From positions 33,452-97,451 of the forward strand of contig NZ_JAAHHW010000010.1 in NCBI RefSeq assembly GCF_010692325.1: a stretch of DNA of 64,000 nt, read 5' to 3'. This DNA comes from Moorena sp. SIO3I8 (GTDB taxonomy: Bacteria > Cyanobacteriota > Cyanobacteriia > Cyanobacteriales > Coleofasciculaceae). The position numbers were made by a program, and so were the translations under genes. This document shows positions 27,919 to 36,756 of this stretch, one piece after another; position 1 is the first letter of the stretch, and every line of letters starts with the position of its first letter. The notes below the pieces were generated by a model. That model did not search any database, was not told where the DNA came from, and was given only the letters and a program-made list of their open reading frames with translations.

Positions 27919-28152
27919 TTAGGAATTGGGCAGAGAGTTGCTAGCAAAAGCATCCATGGCATAGGCCGGAGTGCGATCGCTATAGTCAGTTTCTTGACCA
28001 GTAACGGATTTGGCCAGTTTGTTGAAAGACTTACTACGCCAGTTGCGCTCATGGATGGGCTTGGTTTGCTCACCACGGAAGTAAGCTTGAGTACCAATTA
28101 GCGCCGCAGCAGTCCAACCAACAATTAACAGTGAAATTACAATAGTCATCAT
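27919..28152 (-). CDS. psb35: Psb35-type photosystem II assembly protein, copy 2
   Basis: Near-identical paralogue of the flanking copies: a helix TIVISLLIVGWTAAALIGTQ and the tail YFRGEQTKPIHERNWRSKSF...AYAMDAFASNSLPNS. The open frame begins 13 codons earlier, but AAAGGAG places the start at the ATG pair at 28152/28149. It differs from copy 1 at I/S (ISLL) and R/K (WRSKSF). It follows psb34 copy 2 by 51 bp. Whether all copies are expressed cannot be judged. Confidence 0.7.
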   Translation of the reverse strand: MMTIVISLLIVGWTAAALIGTQAYFRGEQTKPIHERNWRSKSFNKLAKSVTGQETDYSDRTPAYAMDAFASNSLPNS

Positions 28153-28203
28153 TTTCTCCTTTGTGTTTTTTACAAGCTTTGGGTCAAACAAGTAACCAAT
28201 GGT

Positions 28204-28410
28204 TTAGCTGATACCGAAGGCGGTCAAAATTAACAAGCTGACTAACAAGCTAGCTATCGCACCTTGGGAAATATAATTACGCTGCTGTTCTACTGAAGGG
28301 AAATCTGCGTAGTAAATCTCGGTTTCAGGAGCGTAGTTGTTGAGCACTCCGGTTTCATCAACGGTGGTGTACATAGTGGACTTGGTAATGGTGTTAGTGC
28401 TGAAAGTCAT
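28204..28410 (-). CDS. psb34: Psb34-type (Ssl1498 family) light-harvesting-like protein, copy 2
   Basis: Psb34 is a one-helix, Hlip-related assembly factor that binds CP47 during conversion of RC47 to PSII. The 68 residues include MYTTVDETGVLNNYAPETEI, a PSVEQQRNYISQGAIAS segment and a C-terminal membrane helix ending TAFGIS. This is the plan of Ssl1498-family proteins. AAGGAG is placed for the first ATG (28410), giving an 11-residue extension (MTFSTNTITKS) before the family start. It differs from copy 1 by a handful of residues (SVEQQ vs TPEQQ). Confidence 0.8.
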   Translation of the reverse strand: MTFSTNTITKSTMYTTVDETGVLNNYAPETEIYYADFPSVEQQRNYISQGAIASLLVSLLILTAFGIS

Positions 28411-28498
28411 TTGGTTTTTTCTCCTTTCGTCTATGTTTTACGAGGTTTGGGTCAAACCCTTAAAGCATTGCTTGATTAAAGTGTCAAATGCTTTGTTA

Positions 28499-28732
28499 TT
28501 AGGAATTGGGCAGAGAGTTGCTAGCAAAAGCATCCATGGCATAGGCGGGAGTGCGATCGCTATAGTCAGTTTCTTGACCAGTCACGGATTTGGCCAGTTT
28601 GTTGAAAGACTCACTACGCCAGTTGCGCTCATGGATGGGTTTGGTTTGCTCACCACGGAAGTAAGCTTGAGTACCAATTAGAGCTGCAGCAGTCCAACCC
28701 ACAATTAACAGTGCAATTACAATAGTCATCAT
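28499..28732 (-). CDS. psb35: Psb35-type photosystem II assembly protein, copy 1
   Basis: First of three near-identical genes: helix TIVIALLIVGWTAAALIGTQ, then YFRGEQTKPIHERNWRSESF, then SVTGQETDYSDRTPAYAMDA. It lies 49 bp after psb34 copy 1 on the same strand, and the intergenic sequence (CCTTTGTGTTTTACGAGG...) resembles that after copy 2, so the psb34-psb35 unit was duplicated as a block. The tail after the helix is hydrophilic and probably stromal. Confidence 0.7.
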   Translation of the reverse strand: MMTIVIALLIVGWTAAALIGTQAYFRGEQTKPIHERNWRSESFNKLAKSVTGQETDYSDRTPAYAMDAFASNSLPNS

Positions 28733-28781
28733 TTTCTCCTTTGTGTTTTACGAGGTAGTGGTCAAATAAGTAACGAATGGT

Positions 28782-28988
28782 TTAGCTGATACCGAAGGCG
28801 GTCAAAATTAACAAGCTGACTAAGAAGCTAGCAATAGCACCTTGGGAAATATAATTACGTTGCTGTTCGGGTGTTGGGAAATCTGCGTAGTAAATCTCGG
28901 TTTCAGGGGCGTAGTTATTGAGCACTCCAGTTTCATCAACGGTGGTGTACATAGTGGACTTGGTCATGGTGTTAGTGCTGAAAGTCAT
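28782..28988 (-). CDS. psb34: Psb34-type (Ssl1498 family) light-harvesting-like protein, copy 1
   Basis: First gene of the five-gene array. The 68 residues run MTFSTNTMTKST, MYTTVDETGVLNNYAPETEI, FPTPEQQRNYISQGAIASFL, then a C-terminal helix. FPTPEQQ is the more usual family form than the FPSVEQQ of copy 2, suggesting this copy is the parent. AAAGGAGAAAAAAACCAA leads to the ATG. The array promoter should lie in 28989-29100, which is AT-rich. Confidence 0.8.
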   Translation of the reverse strand: MTFSTNTMTKSTMYTTVDETGVLNNYAPETEIYYADFPTPEQQRNYISQGAIASFLVSLLILTAFGIS

Positions 28989-29557
28989 TTGGTTTTTTTC
29001 TCCTTTCGTCTTTCTGTAAATAAATATAACACTATGTAACTTTTTGTTTCAATATCTTGACAGATACTTTTTGTAGTGCATACCGTATAGAGTCAGGTGT
29101 AAAAACCCGACAAAAAGGTAAAAAGCCTAAGTTGTGAATAGTTAACAACAGTAAATAGGCGTAATTACTGCTAATTACGCCTATAAAACCAAATAATGGC
29201 TGATAATCCTTATTTATAAGTGTTTAAATCTAAGTGTTTACGTCTAAGGGTTTAAGTATTAGTGTTTAAGTTCTTACTTTCGGCCTATATCTTTAGGAAT
29301 AGATGGCATCCCCCCAGCCCGATCCTAGTCAGCCTTTAGATAATGAGGAGTTATAGCGCTACGCTTAGCGTCAGAAGTCAGAAGTCAGAAGTAAGCTAGA
29401 CTCACGTTTCGGAGTTTAGGAGCGACTGCATCGCTTTCTTCTCCCCCACACCCCACACCCGGTCACCCTACACCCCACACCTGACGTCTTTGTAAAAAAC
29501 ATACCCTTGAAAGGGCAAGGATCATGCCCTACCCTTATTGATTACCCCTACAATTGA
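28989..29557. other. Intergenic region with dispersed repeat
   Basis: Contains the likely promoter of the psb34/35 array (28990-29100), a TAAGTGTTTAA(A/C)(T/G)TCTAAG doublet near 29218-29250, and the dispersed repeat at 29351-29436. Two near-copies of a C-rich ACACCCCACACC motif follow at 29445-29482. No gene seen. Confidence 0.6.
29351..29436. repeat. Dispersed repeat, copy A
   Basis: TTATAGCGCTACGCTTAGCG, then GTCAGAA heptamers, then CTAGACTCACGTTTCGGAG and TTTAGGAGCGA. The same sequence, with a different heptamer number, occurs at 54348-54432 in the same orientation. Confidence 0.9.
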
Positions 29558-30799
29558 TCACTCTTGTAACAGAGTCTTAGATACAATTCTGGTTTTCTTA
29601 CGATCAGCTTCTGAGAGCTCTTCCCCAGTTTGCAAAATCGTAGCATTGGTTTGCAGTACCGTTGCAGCTCCTTTATCCCCCATCTGGATAGCGGTTTTTG
29701 CCGCAGTTTGTAACATGGTGGCAGCCCCGGCGCGATCGCCCTGCTGTAATTTCGTTTCCGCAATTTGAGTCTGACGGTATTTAGCTAAAGCTAGAATATG
29801 CTTCTGTACCTCAGGATTGGGAACTGGTTGATAACCCTCCTGGAAATTTGCCTGAACTGGCACGATTTCCGAGAGTAACTCTTGTCCACCACTGGATGGG
29901 TCATCATATCTGACTTGTACATGGGCAATGGTTTGACGACCCTCTGGCATTTTACCAACATACAAGTTAGCGAGAATCACCCGTTTTGAATCAGTCATCA
30001 AATCTCCCAAACGTACCATAAAGCGATTGCCTTCTGATTGTGCTGGGAGTTCAATGGCATCTGGTTCTACTTGGGCAATGGGTTTAAGTTCTGCTAACCT
30101 CACTTTTGGCATTAAATCCAACAACAGATAAGCATTAGTTAAGCCAACAGACTGCATGCGGTTGAACAAACGTGCAAACTCACTCAGGGCTTGCTCTGGT
30201 TCTTCAATGTAAGACAAGCTACCAGTAGCAATATCCGAAATTTTTTCCAAAATATCTTGGTTCCAGTTGGAACCGAATCCCAGACTGTTAATAGTCAAGT
30301 TATTTTCAGCAGCCAGTTCAGCTAATTTTATGCAGCTTTCATTATTTCCATGTTCGTTTTCCCCATCAGTGAGCAGAAACACCTGAGATACCGTGTCTTG
30401 TTTAGCTTTAATTAATTCTTTAACCCCTAGCTTTAGACCTTCATCAATGGCGGTACCCCCATCAGCCGCAAGTCGGTTAATCTTTCGTTTGATTTGGTCT
30501 AGGTTGCCCATCGGTTGATTGCGAACTAGCACTTTGGCTCTGTGGTCAAAGGCCACAATCGAGAGGCGGTCATCCGGTTGCAGGCGCTCAATTAACCCCA
30601 CTGCTGCTTGCTTGACAGTTTCCAGGGGCTGCCCATGCATGGAGCCACTGTGGTCGAGTACCAGACACAAATTCAAGGGTACACTTCGACTAGAGGAAGC
30701 AGCGATCGCAGAAATCGCCACGGATAATTGACGCTGACTACTCGGTTGATTAGCATCAATATTAGTATCGTTAAGGGCTGGGTGCAAACCAACTTTCAT
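29558..30799 (-). CDS. von Willebrand factor A domain protein
   Basis: The 413-residue soluble protein has a VWA domain at about 40-225 with an intact MIDAS: DHSGSM (DxSxS), the threonine in DGGTAIDEGL, and the aspartate in LLTDGENEHGNN. A beta-rich region follows, and then helical repeats with AGAATMLQTAAKTA and GAATVLQTNATILQTGEELS. Many cyanobacteria encode such stand-alone VWA proteins of unknown role, often near kinases or phosphatases. GGGAGG lies 7 nt before the ATG. No signal peptide is seen. Confidence 0.88.
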   Translation of the reverse strand: MKVGLHPALNDTNIDANQPSSQRQLSVAISAIAASSSRSVPLNLCLVLDHSGSMHGQPLETVKQAAVGLIERLQPDDRLSIVAFDHRAKVLVRNQPMGNLDQIKRKINRLAADGGTAIDEGLKLGVKELIKAKQDTVSQVFLLTDGENEHGNNESCIKLAELAAENNLTINSLGFGSNWNQDILEKISDIATGSLSYIEEPEQALSEFARLFNRMQSVGLTNAYLLLDLMPKVRLAELKPIAQVEPDAIELPAQSEGNRFMVRLGDLMTDSKRVILANLYVGKMPEGRQTIAHVQVRYDDPSSGGQELLSEIVPVQANFQEGYQPVPNPEVQKHILALAKYRQTQIAETKLQQGDRAGAATMLQTAAKTAIQMGDKGAATVLQTNATILQTGEELSEADRKKTRIVSKTLLQE

Positions 30800-30868
30800 C
30801 TGTCCGCCTCCCGGTCGTCTCCCGCTATAATCTTTGATTTAGCGGTGAGAGGAAAGGGAGGACAGGGT

Positions 30869-32140
30869 TTAAATCGTATAAGCATAACCATCCTTTCTGT
30901 GAATAAACTGACAATATTTGTGGCTAATTCCCTGTACTAATCCTGATTTAGTGGAGATATTGAAAGAACCCGATTTTCGAGTTGCGACTCTCCCCACGTA
31001 AGTACCTATTTTTTTACCTTTAGTTACCACAGCACGAACAATGTCCCCTGTTTGGAACCCTTTATGCACTTTGGTTCTTGAGCAGTAACGAATGGGGAAT
31101 CCGTACTTGTTGGTTCGACAAAGTTGACGAGTGCCGTGACCTTTGGCGGTAATTATCAAAGGATGGGTTACTTCGATAACCAATGTTTCAATTTTTCCGA
31201 CGTTTGCAGCATCTAACCAATGAGTCTTAGGGAGGTTTTGGCGACATCGGTTAAACTTAGTCAATCCGCCGCTACCAACTTCGACAGGCAACCCAATAGA
31301 TTTTAGTTCATGGTACAACTTCCAGCGAGTCGCATTAACAGATGCCGCATCAGCTAAAGGTCGTTTTGCTTGAGCTTTAACCCGCCTCAAGACATCAGGC
31401 TTTCCAGACAAGAAATGCTCAACCTCCTGATTAGACTTAGCTTGATTACATGAATGACACGCGATAGCTAAATTATAAACTCTATCAGAACCGCCTTTAG
31501 ATAATGGCTTGATATGCTCAATCTCTAACTGAGTATCTGTTGTCCCACAGTAAGCACATTTACGATTCCATTTTTCAAGTAGATACTCTCGAAGCTCGTA
31601 ACCGTAAAGCGTACCTTGCTGATACTCGATCCCAGATATTTCAGGATTTTGCAGTTTCTGAGTATCAAATCTAACCAACTCTTGAGAGAACCCTGTAATG
31701 GGACATAAACGAGTTAGTTTTTTGACCCAAGTTAAAATGTTGTAAACTCTAGACATCAGACTAGGAGCTAACCAGCCTTCTGACCATGGTCGGTTAAGAA
31801 ACCTGGGCTTGCGATACCGAGTTTTACGATTGCGACGGGCGCGCCTTAACTGTCTACGAGAAGTCAAAGCGTCTCTAATTTGAAAGCCTCTATGGGTAAG
31901 TTCACCTCCCCAAACCACTCTGCTATTTTGAACAATGGCCAAACCACTTGTTTTTGCACCAGGGTCTATTTTGAGCTGATGAGTATGAGTTATTGGCTCT
32001 TCTATTTCCTCCGTTAAAATTATAGTAAATGGGTAACGACGATAGACCTTAGCTTTGCCTGTCGAAAGTATAATTCTAGCTCTCGCCGGTTTGCAGGGGT
32101 CTAAAGGTTGTCGATTTTTATTTAGTACAAATACACGCAT
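30869..32140 (-). CDS. iscB: IscB RNA-guided HNH/RuvC nuclease, copy 2
   Basis: Second, clearly diverged IscB (423 residues). It has an N-terminal PLMP-type domain (VFVLNKNRQPLDPCKPARAR), RuvC-I with D59 (LKIDPGAKTSGLAIV), an arginine-rich bridge (RRARRNRKTRYRKPRFLNR), and RuvC-II E154 (FSQELVRFD). The HNH is CAYCGT...IEHIKPLSKGG...CHSCNQAKSNQ, and RuvC-III is THWLDAANVGK. It looks catalytically intact. AGGAGG lies 10 nt before the ATG, unlike copy 1, which lacks a clear site. There is no tnpA nearby. The protein differs throughout from copy 1, so the two are separate arrivals or an old duplication, not a recent one. Confidence 0.92.
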   Translation of the reverse strand: MRVFVLNKNRQPLDPCKPARARIILSTGKAKVYRRYPFTIILTEEIEEPITHTHQLKIDPGAKTSGLAIVQNSRVVWGGELTHRGFQIRDALTSRRQLRRARRNRKTRYRKPRFLNRPWSEGWLAPSLMSRVYNILTWVKKLTRLCPITGFSQELVRFDTQKLQNPEISGIEYQQGTLYGYELREYLLEKWNRKCAYCGTTDTQLEIEHIKPLSKGGSDRVYNLAIACHSCNQAKSNQEVEHFLSGKPDVLRRVKAQAKRPLADAASVNATRWKLYHELKSIGLPVEVGSGGLTKFNRCRQNLPKTHWLDAANVGKIETLVIEVTHPLIITAKGHGTRQLCRTNKYGFPIRYCSRTKVHKGFQTGDIVRAVVTKGKKIGTYVGRVATRKSGSFNISTKSGLVQGISHKYCQFIHRKDGYAYTI

Positions 32141-32345
32141 AATTGTGTTTCCTCCTATTGCTAGGGTAAAGTTAGCTTCGTCAAAGTTATTTCTCGGTAC
32201 TTTCCTGATCGCACTGACTTAACTCAACTAGGTCTGTTTAACGACCGGGTTCTAGAGCTGGGGACTAGCTACGCATCCCCAGGTAGGACTTTAACTCTTG
32301 GAAATAACGGAGTTCTTATAGAACTTAGACTGGTCAACTATGAGC
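32141..32345 (-). ncRNA. Predicted omega/HEARO RNA of iscB copy 2
   Basis: A perfect 7-bp stem (32258-32264 with 32276-32282) carries the conserved GGATG...AGTCCC sides, followed by AGCTCTA. A 6-bp hairpin (32311-32316 with 32320-32325) follows CAGTCTAAG. The order of these elements equals that upstream of iscB copy 1 while stem bases differ, consistent with compensatory change. A further GAGCTT/AAGCTC stem lies at 32343-32358, so the RNA may extend to about 32380. Confidence 0.72.
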
Positions 32346-32614
32346 TTTTCACAAGCTCCCGCTATAGTCTTTTCGCGCAGCGGAGGCCGTAGGCCACGCG
32401 GGGCGCGTTCGGCTACGCCGAAAGACTTAGCGGTGAGTTATTGACTTTAGATAGCTCCTCAGGCAGCAAGGGTAATTGATTATGGGTGTAGGCAGTTTTC
32501 CCCTATGTTACACTTTTAACCTTCAGGGGGCTAACCGACACGAAGAAAATCACGAAGAAAGTATGGCAAGCTACACTGGTTAAAGATAGTGCCATTATTG
32601 CAGCCCCAAATATC

Positions 32615-33271
32615 ATGAAACGACCCATCCAGGCTGTTCAATCCACCTACTATGGTAGACCTGCCCAGCGGACACCGCCACCAGACTTACCCTCGCTGTT
32701 GTTAAGTGAGCGGATTGTATATTTGGGTATGCCCTTGGTGAGTGCGGTAACAGAATTAATTATTGCCGAACTGTTGTATTTACAGTACGACGACCCAGAC
32801 AAGCCCATTAAAATTTACATCAATTCCACCGGCACATCCCGTTACGATGGCCAACCCGTGGGTTTTGAAACCGAAGCCTTTGCCATCTGTGACACCATAA
32901 ATTACATCAAGCCCCCTATCCACACTATTTGTATTGGTTCAGCCCTTGGGATGGCAGCGATGCTCCTCTCCGCAGGAACCAAAGGCTGTCGGGCAAGTTT
33001 ACCCAATGCCACTATTGTCCTACATCAGCCCAGGAGTTATGCCCAGGGTCAAGCCACGGATATCCAAATTCGTGCTCAAGAAGTTCTGACCAATAAGAAG
33101 ACGATGCTCAATATCTTGTCTCGCAATACCGGTCAAGACCAAGAAAAAATTGCCAAGGATATGGATCGGTTCCTTTACATGACACCTCACCAAGCCCAAG
33201 AGTATGGTCTGATCGACAGGGTGCTAGAACCTCAAGAGCTTGATACTCCGATTCCTGCTGGTATTACTTAA
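32615..33271 (+). CDS. clpR: ClpR, inactive ClpP-like subunit of the Clp protease
   Basis: ClpR pairs with ClpP3 to form the mixed ClpP3/R proteolytic core of cyanobacteria and plastids. The 218-residue product aligns over its length with ClpP3 next door but lacks the catalytic triad. Where ClpP3 has [13 protein letters not shown], this protein has GSALGMAAMLLSAG, with Gly in place of Ser. The aspartate in MDRDFFM is replaced (MDRFLYM). The His in IVLHQP remains. A short insertion (STGTSRYDGQPVGFE) typical of ClpR is present. The gene is followed 151 bp later by clpP3 in the expected order. Confidence 0.94.
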   Translation: MKRPIQAVQSTYYGRPAQRTPPPDLPSLLLSERIVYLGMPLVSAVTELIIAELLYLQYDDPDKPIKIYINSTGTSRYDGQPVGFETEAFAICDTINYIKPPIHTICIGSALGMAAMLLSAGTKGCRASLPNATIVLHQPRSYAQGQATDIQIRAQEVLTNKKTMLNILSRNTGQDQEKIAKDMDRFLYMTPHQAQEYGLIDRVLEPQELDTPIPAGIT

Positions 33272-33281
33272 GTTGTAAGTT

Positions 33282-33329
33282 ATCAGCAATCAGCAATCAG
33301 CAATCAGCAATCAGCAATCAGCAATCAGC
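33282..33329. repeat. (ATCAGCA)n heptamer array in the clpR-clpP3 spacer
   Basis: Nearly seven copies of ATCAGCA lie inside what should be a co-transcribed pair. They are followed by a CACAGGCTAGAAGCCTGTG palindrome (about 33343-33361). Heptamer arrays of this kind match the short tandemly repeated repetitive (STRR) sequences of filamentous cyanobacteria. Confidence 0.95.
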
Positions 33330-33422
33330 TTATGCGCTACCCACAGGCTAGAAGCCTGTGCCACGCAAGCTACTTGAGGTGCTATCACCTTCCCACAATC
33401 TAGTACTAACTCGGAGCAAATT

Positions 33423-34019
33423 ATGCCAATTGGTGTGCCCAAAGTTCCCTACCAGATGCCAGGAAGTCAGTATACTGAATGGATTGACATCTACAACCGT
33501 CTCTACCGGGAACGGATTATTTTTCTAGGCAAAGAGGTTGATGACGAAATTACCAACCAAATCATTGCCGTCATGCTATATCTCGACTCTGAAGATAATA
33601 GCAAAGATATCATACTCTACATAAACTCTCCTGGTGGTTCAGTCACCGCAGGCATGGCTATTTATGACACCATGCAGCATATCAAATCCGATGTAGTAAC
33701 CGTTTGTGTTGGTCTAGCTGCTTCCATGGGGTCTTTCCTGCTAGCTGCAGGTAAAAAAGGAAAACGGATCGCCTTGCCTCACTCCAGGATTATGATTCAC
33801 CAACCCTCTGGGGGAACCCGTGGACAAGCTACGGATATTGAGATTGAAGCTAGGGAAATTTTGCGGATCCGCCATCAACTCAATGAAATCTACGCCCAAA
33901 ATACTGGTCAAGCCCTAGAGAAAATCGAAAAAGACATGGATCGGGACTTTTTCATGTCAGCCGATGAAGCCAAGGAGTATGGCTTGATTGACCAAGTTAT
34001 TGACCAGAGAGCACCCTAG
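33423..34019 (+). CDS. clpP: ATP-dependent Clp protease proteolytic subunit ClpP3
   Basis: Serine-protease subunit of the ClpP3/R core that works with ClpC. The 198 residues retain the triad: Ser in [14 protein letters not shown], His in [10 protein letters not shown], Asp in [13 protein letters not shown]. They have the usual [12 protein letters not shown] segment. The P3 label is from adjacency to clpR. The start [14 protein letters not shown] is the conventional family start. It is expected to be essential and co-expressed with clpR. Confidence 0.94.
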   Translation: MPIGVPKVPYQMPGSQYTEWIDIYNRLYRERIIFLGKEVDDEITNQIIAVMLYLDSEDNSKDIILYINSPGGSVTAGMAIYDTMQHIKSDVVTVCVGLAASMGSFLLAAGKKGKRIALPHSRIMIHQPSGGTRGQATDIEIEAREILRIRHQLNEIYAQNTGQALEKIEKDMDRDFFMSADEAKEYGLIDQVIDQRAP

Positions 34020-34264
34020 AGTGTTGGTCTGGTAAATTTGATCAGTACTTAAGCCGCCAAGCCGGTTATTAACGGTAATTACACTTTGATTTATAACCAG
34101 AAACCCCGTTGTAACCGTCTTGGTGCGTAATCGCTGTTTGATGATCTGGTGATCAAGTATTATAAAGGGAAAAGTAGTGACATTATTCAGCAGGGTACTC
34201 TATATATAGGAAACAGAGAAACAGGTAAGTCTGTCTAAACGCTTATTGATTGCTTATCCCATTG

Positions 34265-34888
34265 ATGAATCTGGCTGATTGCTATCGCTTATTGGGTGTC
34301 GGTCCAGGAGCGAAGCAGGTTGAAGTAAAGGAGTCTTATCGGCGTCTGGCACGTCGGTATCATCCTGATATTAACCCTGGAGACAAGCTTGCCCAAGAAA
34401 AGTTTATTCGGTTTACGGAGGCTTATAAGCTTCTCCTCAGTGTTATCAAAGAGTCTGACCGTGAACCAGTATTAACCTCCGCCACTAGCTTTGGTAATCA
34501 GAGTAATCAGCCTGAGGACTCACATCCGGCAACCTCAACTTGGGTCACGCCTAAGCCACCATCCGTTGAATTCAATCAACCCCTATCAGCAGTTGAACAA
34601 CAGCTGAAGTGGGATTCCTATCATCAACTCCAGCAATTGCTTCGAGAGCGACGGTTGATGAGAGCGATCGCATTAGTCGAAGCCTTGGCCCAAAGAATGC
34701 CCCAAGACCCAGAAGTGCGTCAGTGGCAAGCGATCGCTTATCAAAGTTGGGCAAGACACTTGCTTAAACAGCACAAGCTCGATAAAGCTAGAAATTATCT
34801 CAGAAAAGCCCTCAAGACTGACCCCTACAATAAGTCTCTGTGTGCTCAGATAGAACAGGATTTTCTTGTGATCGAACAGATGATATAG
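34265..34888 (+). CDS. J-domain protein with C-terminal helical repeats
   Basis: The J-domain at about 4-65 has DCYRLLGVGPGA, YRRLARRYHPDINPGD with the HPD motif, and FIRFTEAYKLL, so it should stimulate a DnaK partner. After a Ser/Pro/Thr-rich linker, the C-terminal half (about 115-205) is helical and TPR-like (WQAIAYQSWARHLLKQHKLD, ARNYLRKALKTDPYNKSL). I start at the ATG at 34265; a TTG five codons earlier is also in frame. It lacks the G/F-rich and substrate-binding domains of DnaJ, so it is a specialised co-chaperone with unknown client. It lies 245 bp downstream of clpP3 on the same strand. Confidence 0.85.
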   Translation: MNLADCYRLLGVGPGAKQVEVKESYRRLARRYHPDINPGDKLAQEKFIRFTEAYKLLLSVIKESDREPVLTSATSFGNQSNQPEDSHPATSTWVTPKPPSVEFNQPLSAVEQQLKWDSYHQLQQLLRERRLMRAIALVEALAQRMPQDPEVRQWQAIAYQSWARHLLKQHKLDKARNYLRKALKTDPYNKSLCAQIEQDFLVIEQMI

Positions 34889-35341
34889 CAATTCTTATTT
34901 GGGTGAGGTACTTTCCTCCTGGGTTTTAGGGAGCAGGGAGCAGGGAGCAGGGAGTAGGGAAGAGGGAAGAGGTAAAAAATTCTGTATGAGAAACGCTATA
35001 TAGGGTTGGTATTGGTCAAGATGTAGTGGTTTGGCTACGCTCTGGTACTGGTGTTGCGATCGCAACTGCGCTAAATACACGCACGCTACTTGAGGTGCGC
35101 ACACTACACGAACGAGGTTTATTTTAAGCTGACCGCTGACCGCTGACCGCTGTTCGCGTAGCGTGCGCGTAGCGCATATGCTTACCTACGAAATTCAGCA
35201 ACGCCATTCCGGATTCACGGGAAATTACCAGGGAATTAACAAAGGGTTTGGAACATAAGCGTTAAACCTTTAAAACTTTGAAACGTTCAACACTTCCAAC
35301 TCATTACCTGTCCCTATCAAAATTGTTCGATCGTACCTGCA
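34889..35341. other. Intergenic region, J-domain gene to caspase-TIR gene
   Basis: Contains a GGGAGCA heptamer run (about 34928-34955), a CCGCTGA heptamer run (about 35132-35150), and the dispersed CTGTTCGCGTAGCGTGCGCG / TAGCGCATATGCTT module at 35151-35184, also found at 44735-44766. No gene seen. The caspase-TIR promoter is presumably in the last 120 bp. Confidence 0.6.
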
Positions 35342-36583
35342 ATGGATAACGCTCATGCATTAGTTGTTGGCATCGCCAACTATCAAAACATCAACCAACT
35401 CCCAAACACTATCCTCCAAGATGCTCAGAACATTTACAACCTGCTGATTGACCCGGAATACTGTGGCTATTCACCTGAGAGGGTGCAATTACTGCTAGAT
35501 ACTAAAGCAACTAAGGCAGCACTCAGTGAGGCATTAGCAAATCTAGCCCAACAGAGTAACAAAGACTCTACCGTTTTGATTTATATTTCCAGTCATGGGG
35601 GACAGATTAAAGAAGGTGCTTACCAAGGAGAGTACCTGTTACCAGTAGACACAAACCTGACATCCGGCGGATCATTATTAGCTCAAACTGCCATTTCTGG
35701 CGATCAGTTTACCGAGGCTCTACGGGCGATTCCAGCTCGGAAATTAGTCGTTGTTTTTGACTGCTGTCATGCTGGCGGCATTGGTCAACCCAAAGATGTG
35801 GATGGGTCTACCCTTAAACAGGGCTTACCAGAAAAGTATTATGACTCCCTCACCCAGGGACGAGGTCGGGTTATCCTCGCTTCTTCTCGCAGCAGTGAAC
35901 AATCCTATGTTTTACGGGATGCTGAAAATAGTCTGTTTACCCAACACTTGCTGGCTGGGTTGAAAGGGGGTGCGATCGGTTCAGGGGGAGTTATCCGTAT
36001 CCTTGACCTTTTTAATTACTTACAGCCCAGAGTTACCAGTGATCAGGCCAATCAGCATCCCATTCTCAAAGCTGAGATTGAGGACAACTTTCCCATCGCC
36101 CGTTACCGAGGAGGAAAGGCGGAAACGCCAATGCCTCTAACTTTGCCTAGTGATGATTACGAGTACGATGTCTTTATCAGCTATCAAGCCAAGGGAGAGG
36201 ATAAGCCTTGGGTGCGCAAGGCGTTGCTGCCTTACTTGGAGTCACAGGGGCTAAAGGTTTATCTTGATATTAGCTTTCCCTTGGGCGTACCTATAATTAC
36301 CAGCATCGAAGGTGCTATTGAGCGAAGTCGCTATACTCTTGTGGTACTTTCCCCAGCTTACTTACAGAGTAGTTATGGTCAGTTTGAGAACGTGGCGAGT
36401 CAACATTTCGGACTAGAAGAAAGTCAGTATCATTTAATACCGATTCTACGGGTCGAATGCACGCCACGACTGGGACTGCGCATGCTCCCCTTGTTGGACA
36501 TGACTGATCACGATGAGTTTGAGACTAACATAAAACGCTTGCTTTACCAACTGTGGCAGCCCCCATCGAGGAGAAATGGTTGA
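35342..36583 (+). CDS. Caspase-like peptidase (C14) fused to a TIR domain
   Basis: This 413-residue protein has an N-terminal caspase/metacaspase-like p20 domain (about 3-255). The catalytic histidine is in LIYISSHGG (H85) and the cysteine in VFDCCHAGG (C142 by the metacaspase pattern). Residues 273-410 form a TIR domain (YEYDVFISYQAKGED, VYLDISFPLG, SRYTLVVLSPAYLQSSYG). E349 sits where NADase-active TIRs have their glutamate. Prokaryotic caspase and TIR domains are known effectors in cell-death and defence modules. Having both in one chain, next to a TIR-STAND-WD40 gene, suggests a two-effector protein triggered by the neighbour. No signal peptide or membrane helix is seen. Confidence 0.9.
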   Translation: MDNAHALVVGIANYQNINQLPNTILQDAQNIYNLLIDPEYCGYSPERVQLLLDTKATKAALSEALANLAQQSNKDSTVLIYISSHGGQIKEGAYQGEYLLPVDTNLTSGGSLLAQTAISGDQFTEALRAIPARKLVVVFDCCHAGGIGQPKDVDGSTLKQGLPEKYYDSLTQGRGRVILASSRSSEQSYVLRDAENSLFTQHLLAGLKGGAIGSGGVIRILDLFNYLQPRVTSDQANQHPILKAEIEDNFPIARYRGGKAETPMPLTLPSDDYEYDVFISYQAKGEDKPWVRKALLPYLESQGLKVYLDISFPLGVPIITSIEGAIERSRYTLVVLSPAYLQSSYGQFENVASQHFGLEESQYHLIPILRVECTPRLGLRMLPLLDMTDHDEFETNIKRLLYQLWQPPSRRNG

Positions 36584-36756
36584 TGGAAAAACCTAAAAAG
36601 TACCCTCAAGGATACTGTCAAAGCCTGAAATAGCCACTACAATATAGTTGTCATTTAATCTAGAGATCTCTTTAGAGATTTCAGTGTTTATTATAGGTTT
36701 AATACTTCAGGCTTGTATCTGCATCAAACCAGAATTTCCTATAGGTAAGGATTAGG

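Noticed and set aside
33282..33329. Possible CRISPR array (regular heptamer repeats)
   Set aside because: Units are 7 bp with no spacers. None of the tandem repeats in the window has repeat-spacer architecture, and no cas genes are present.
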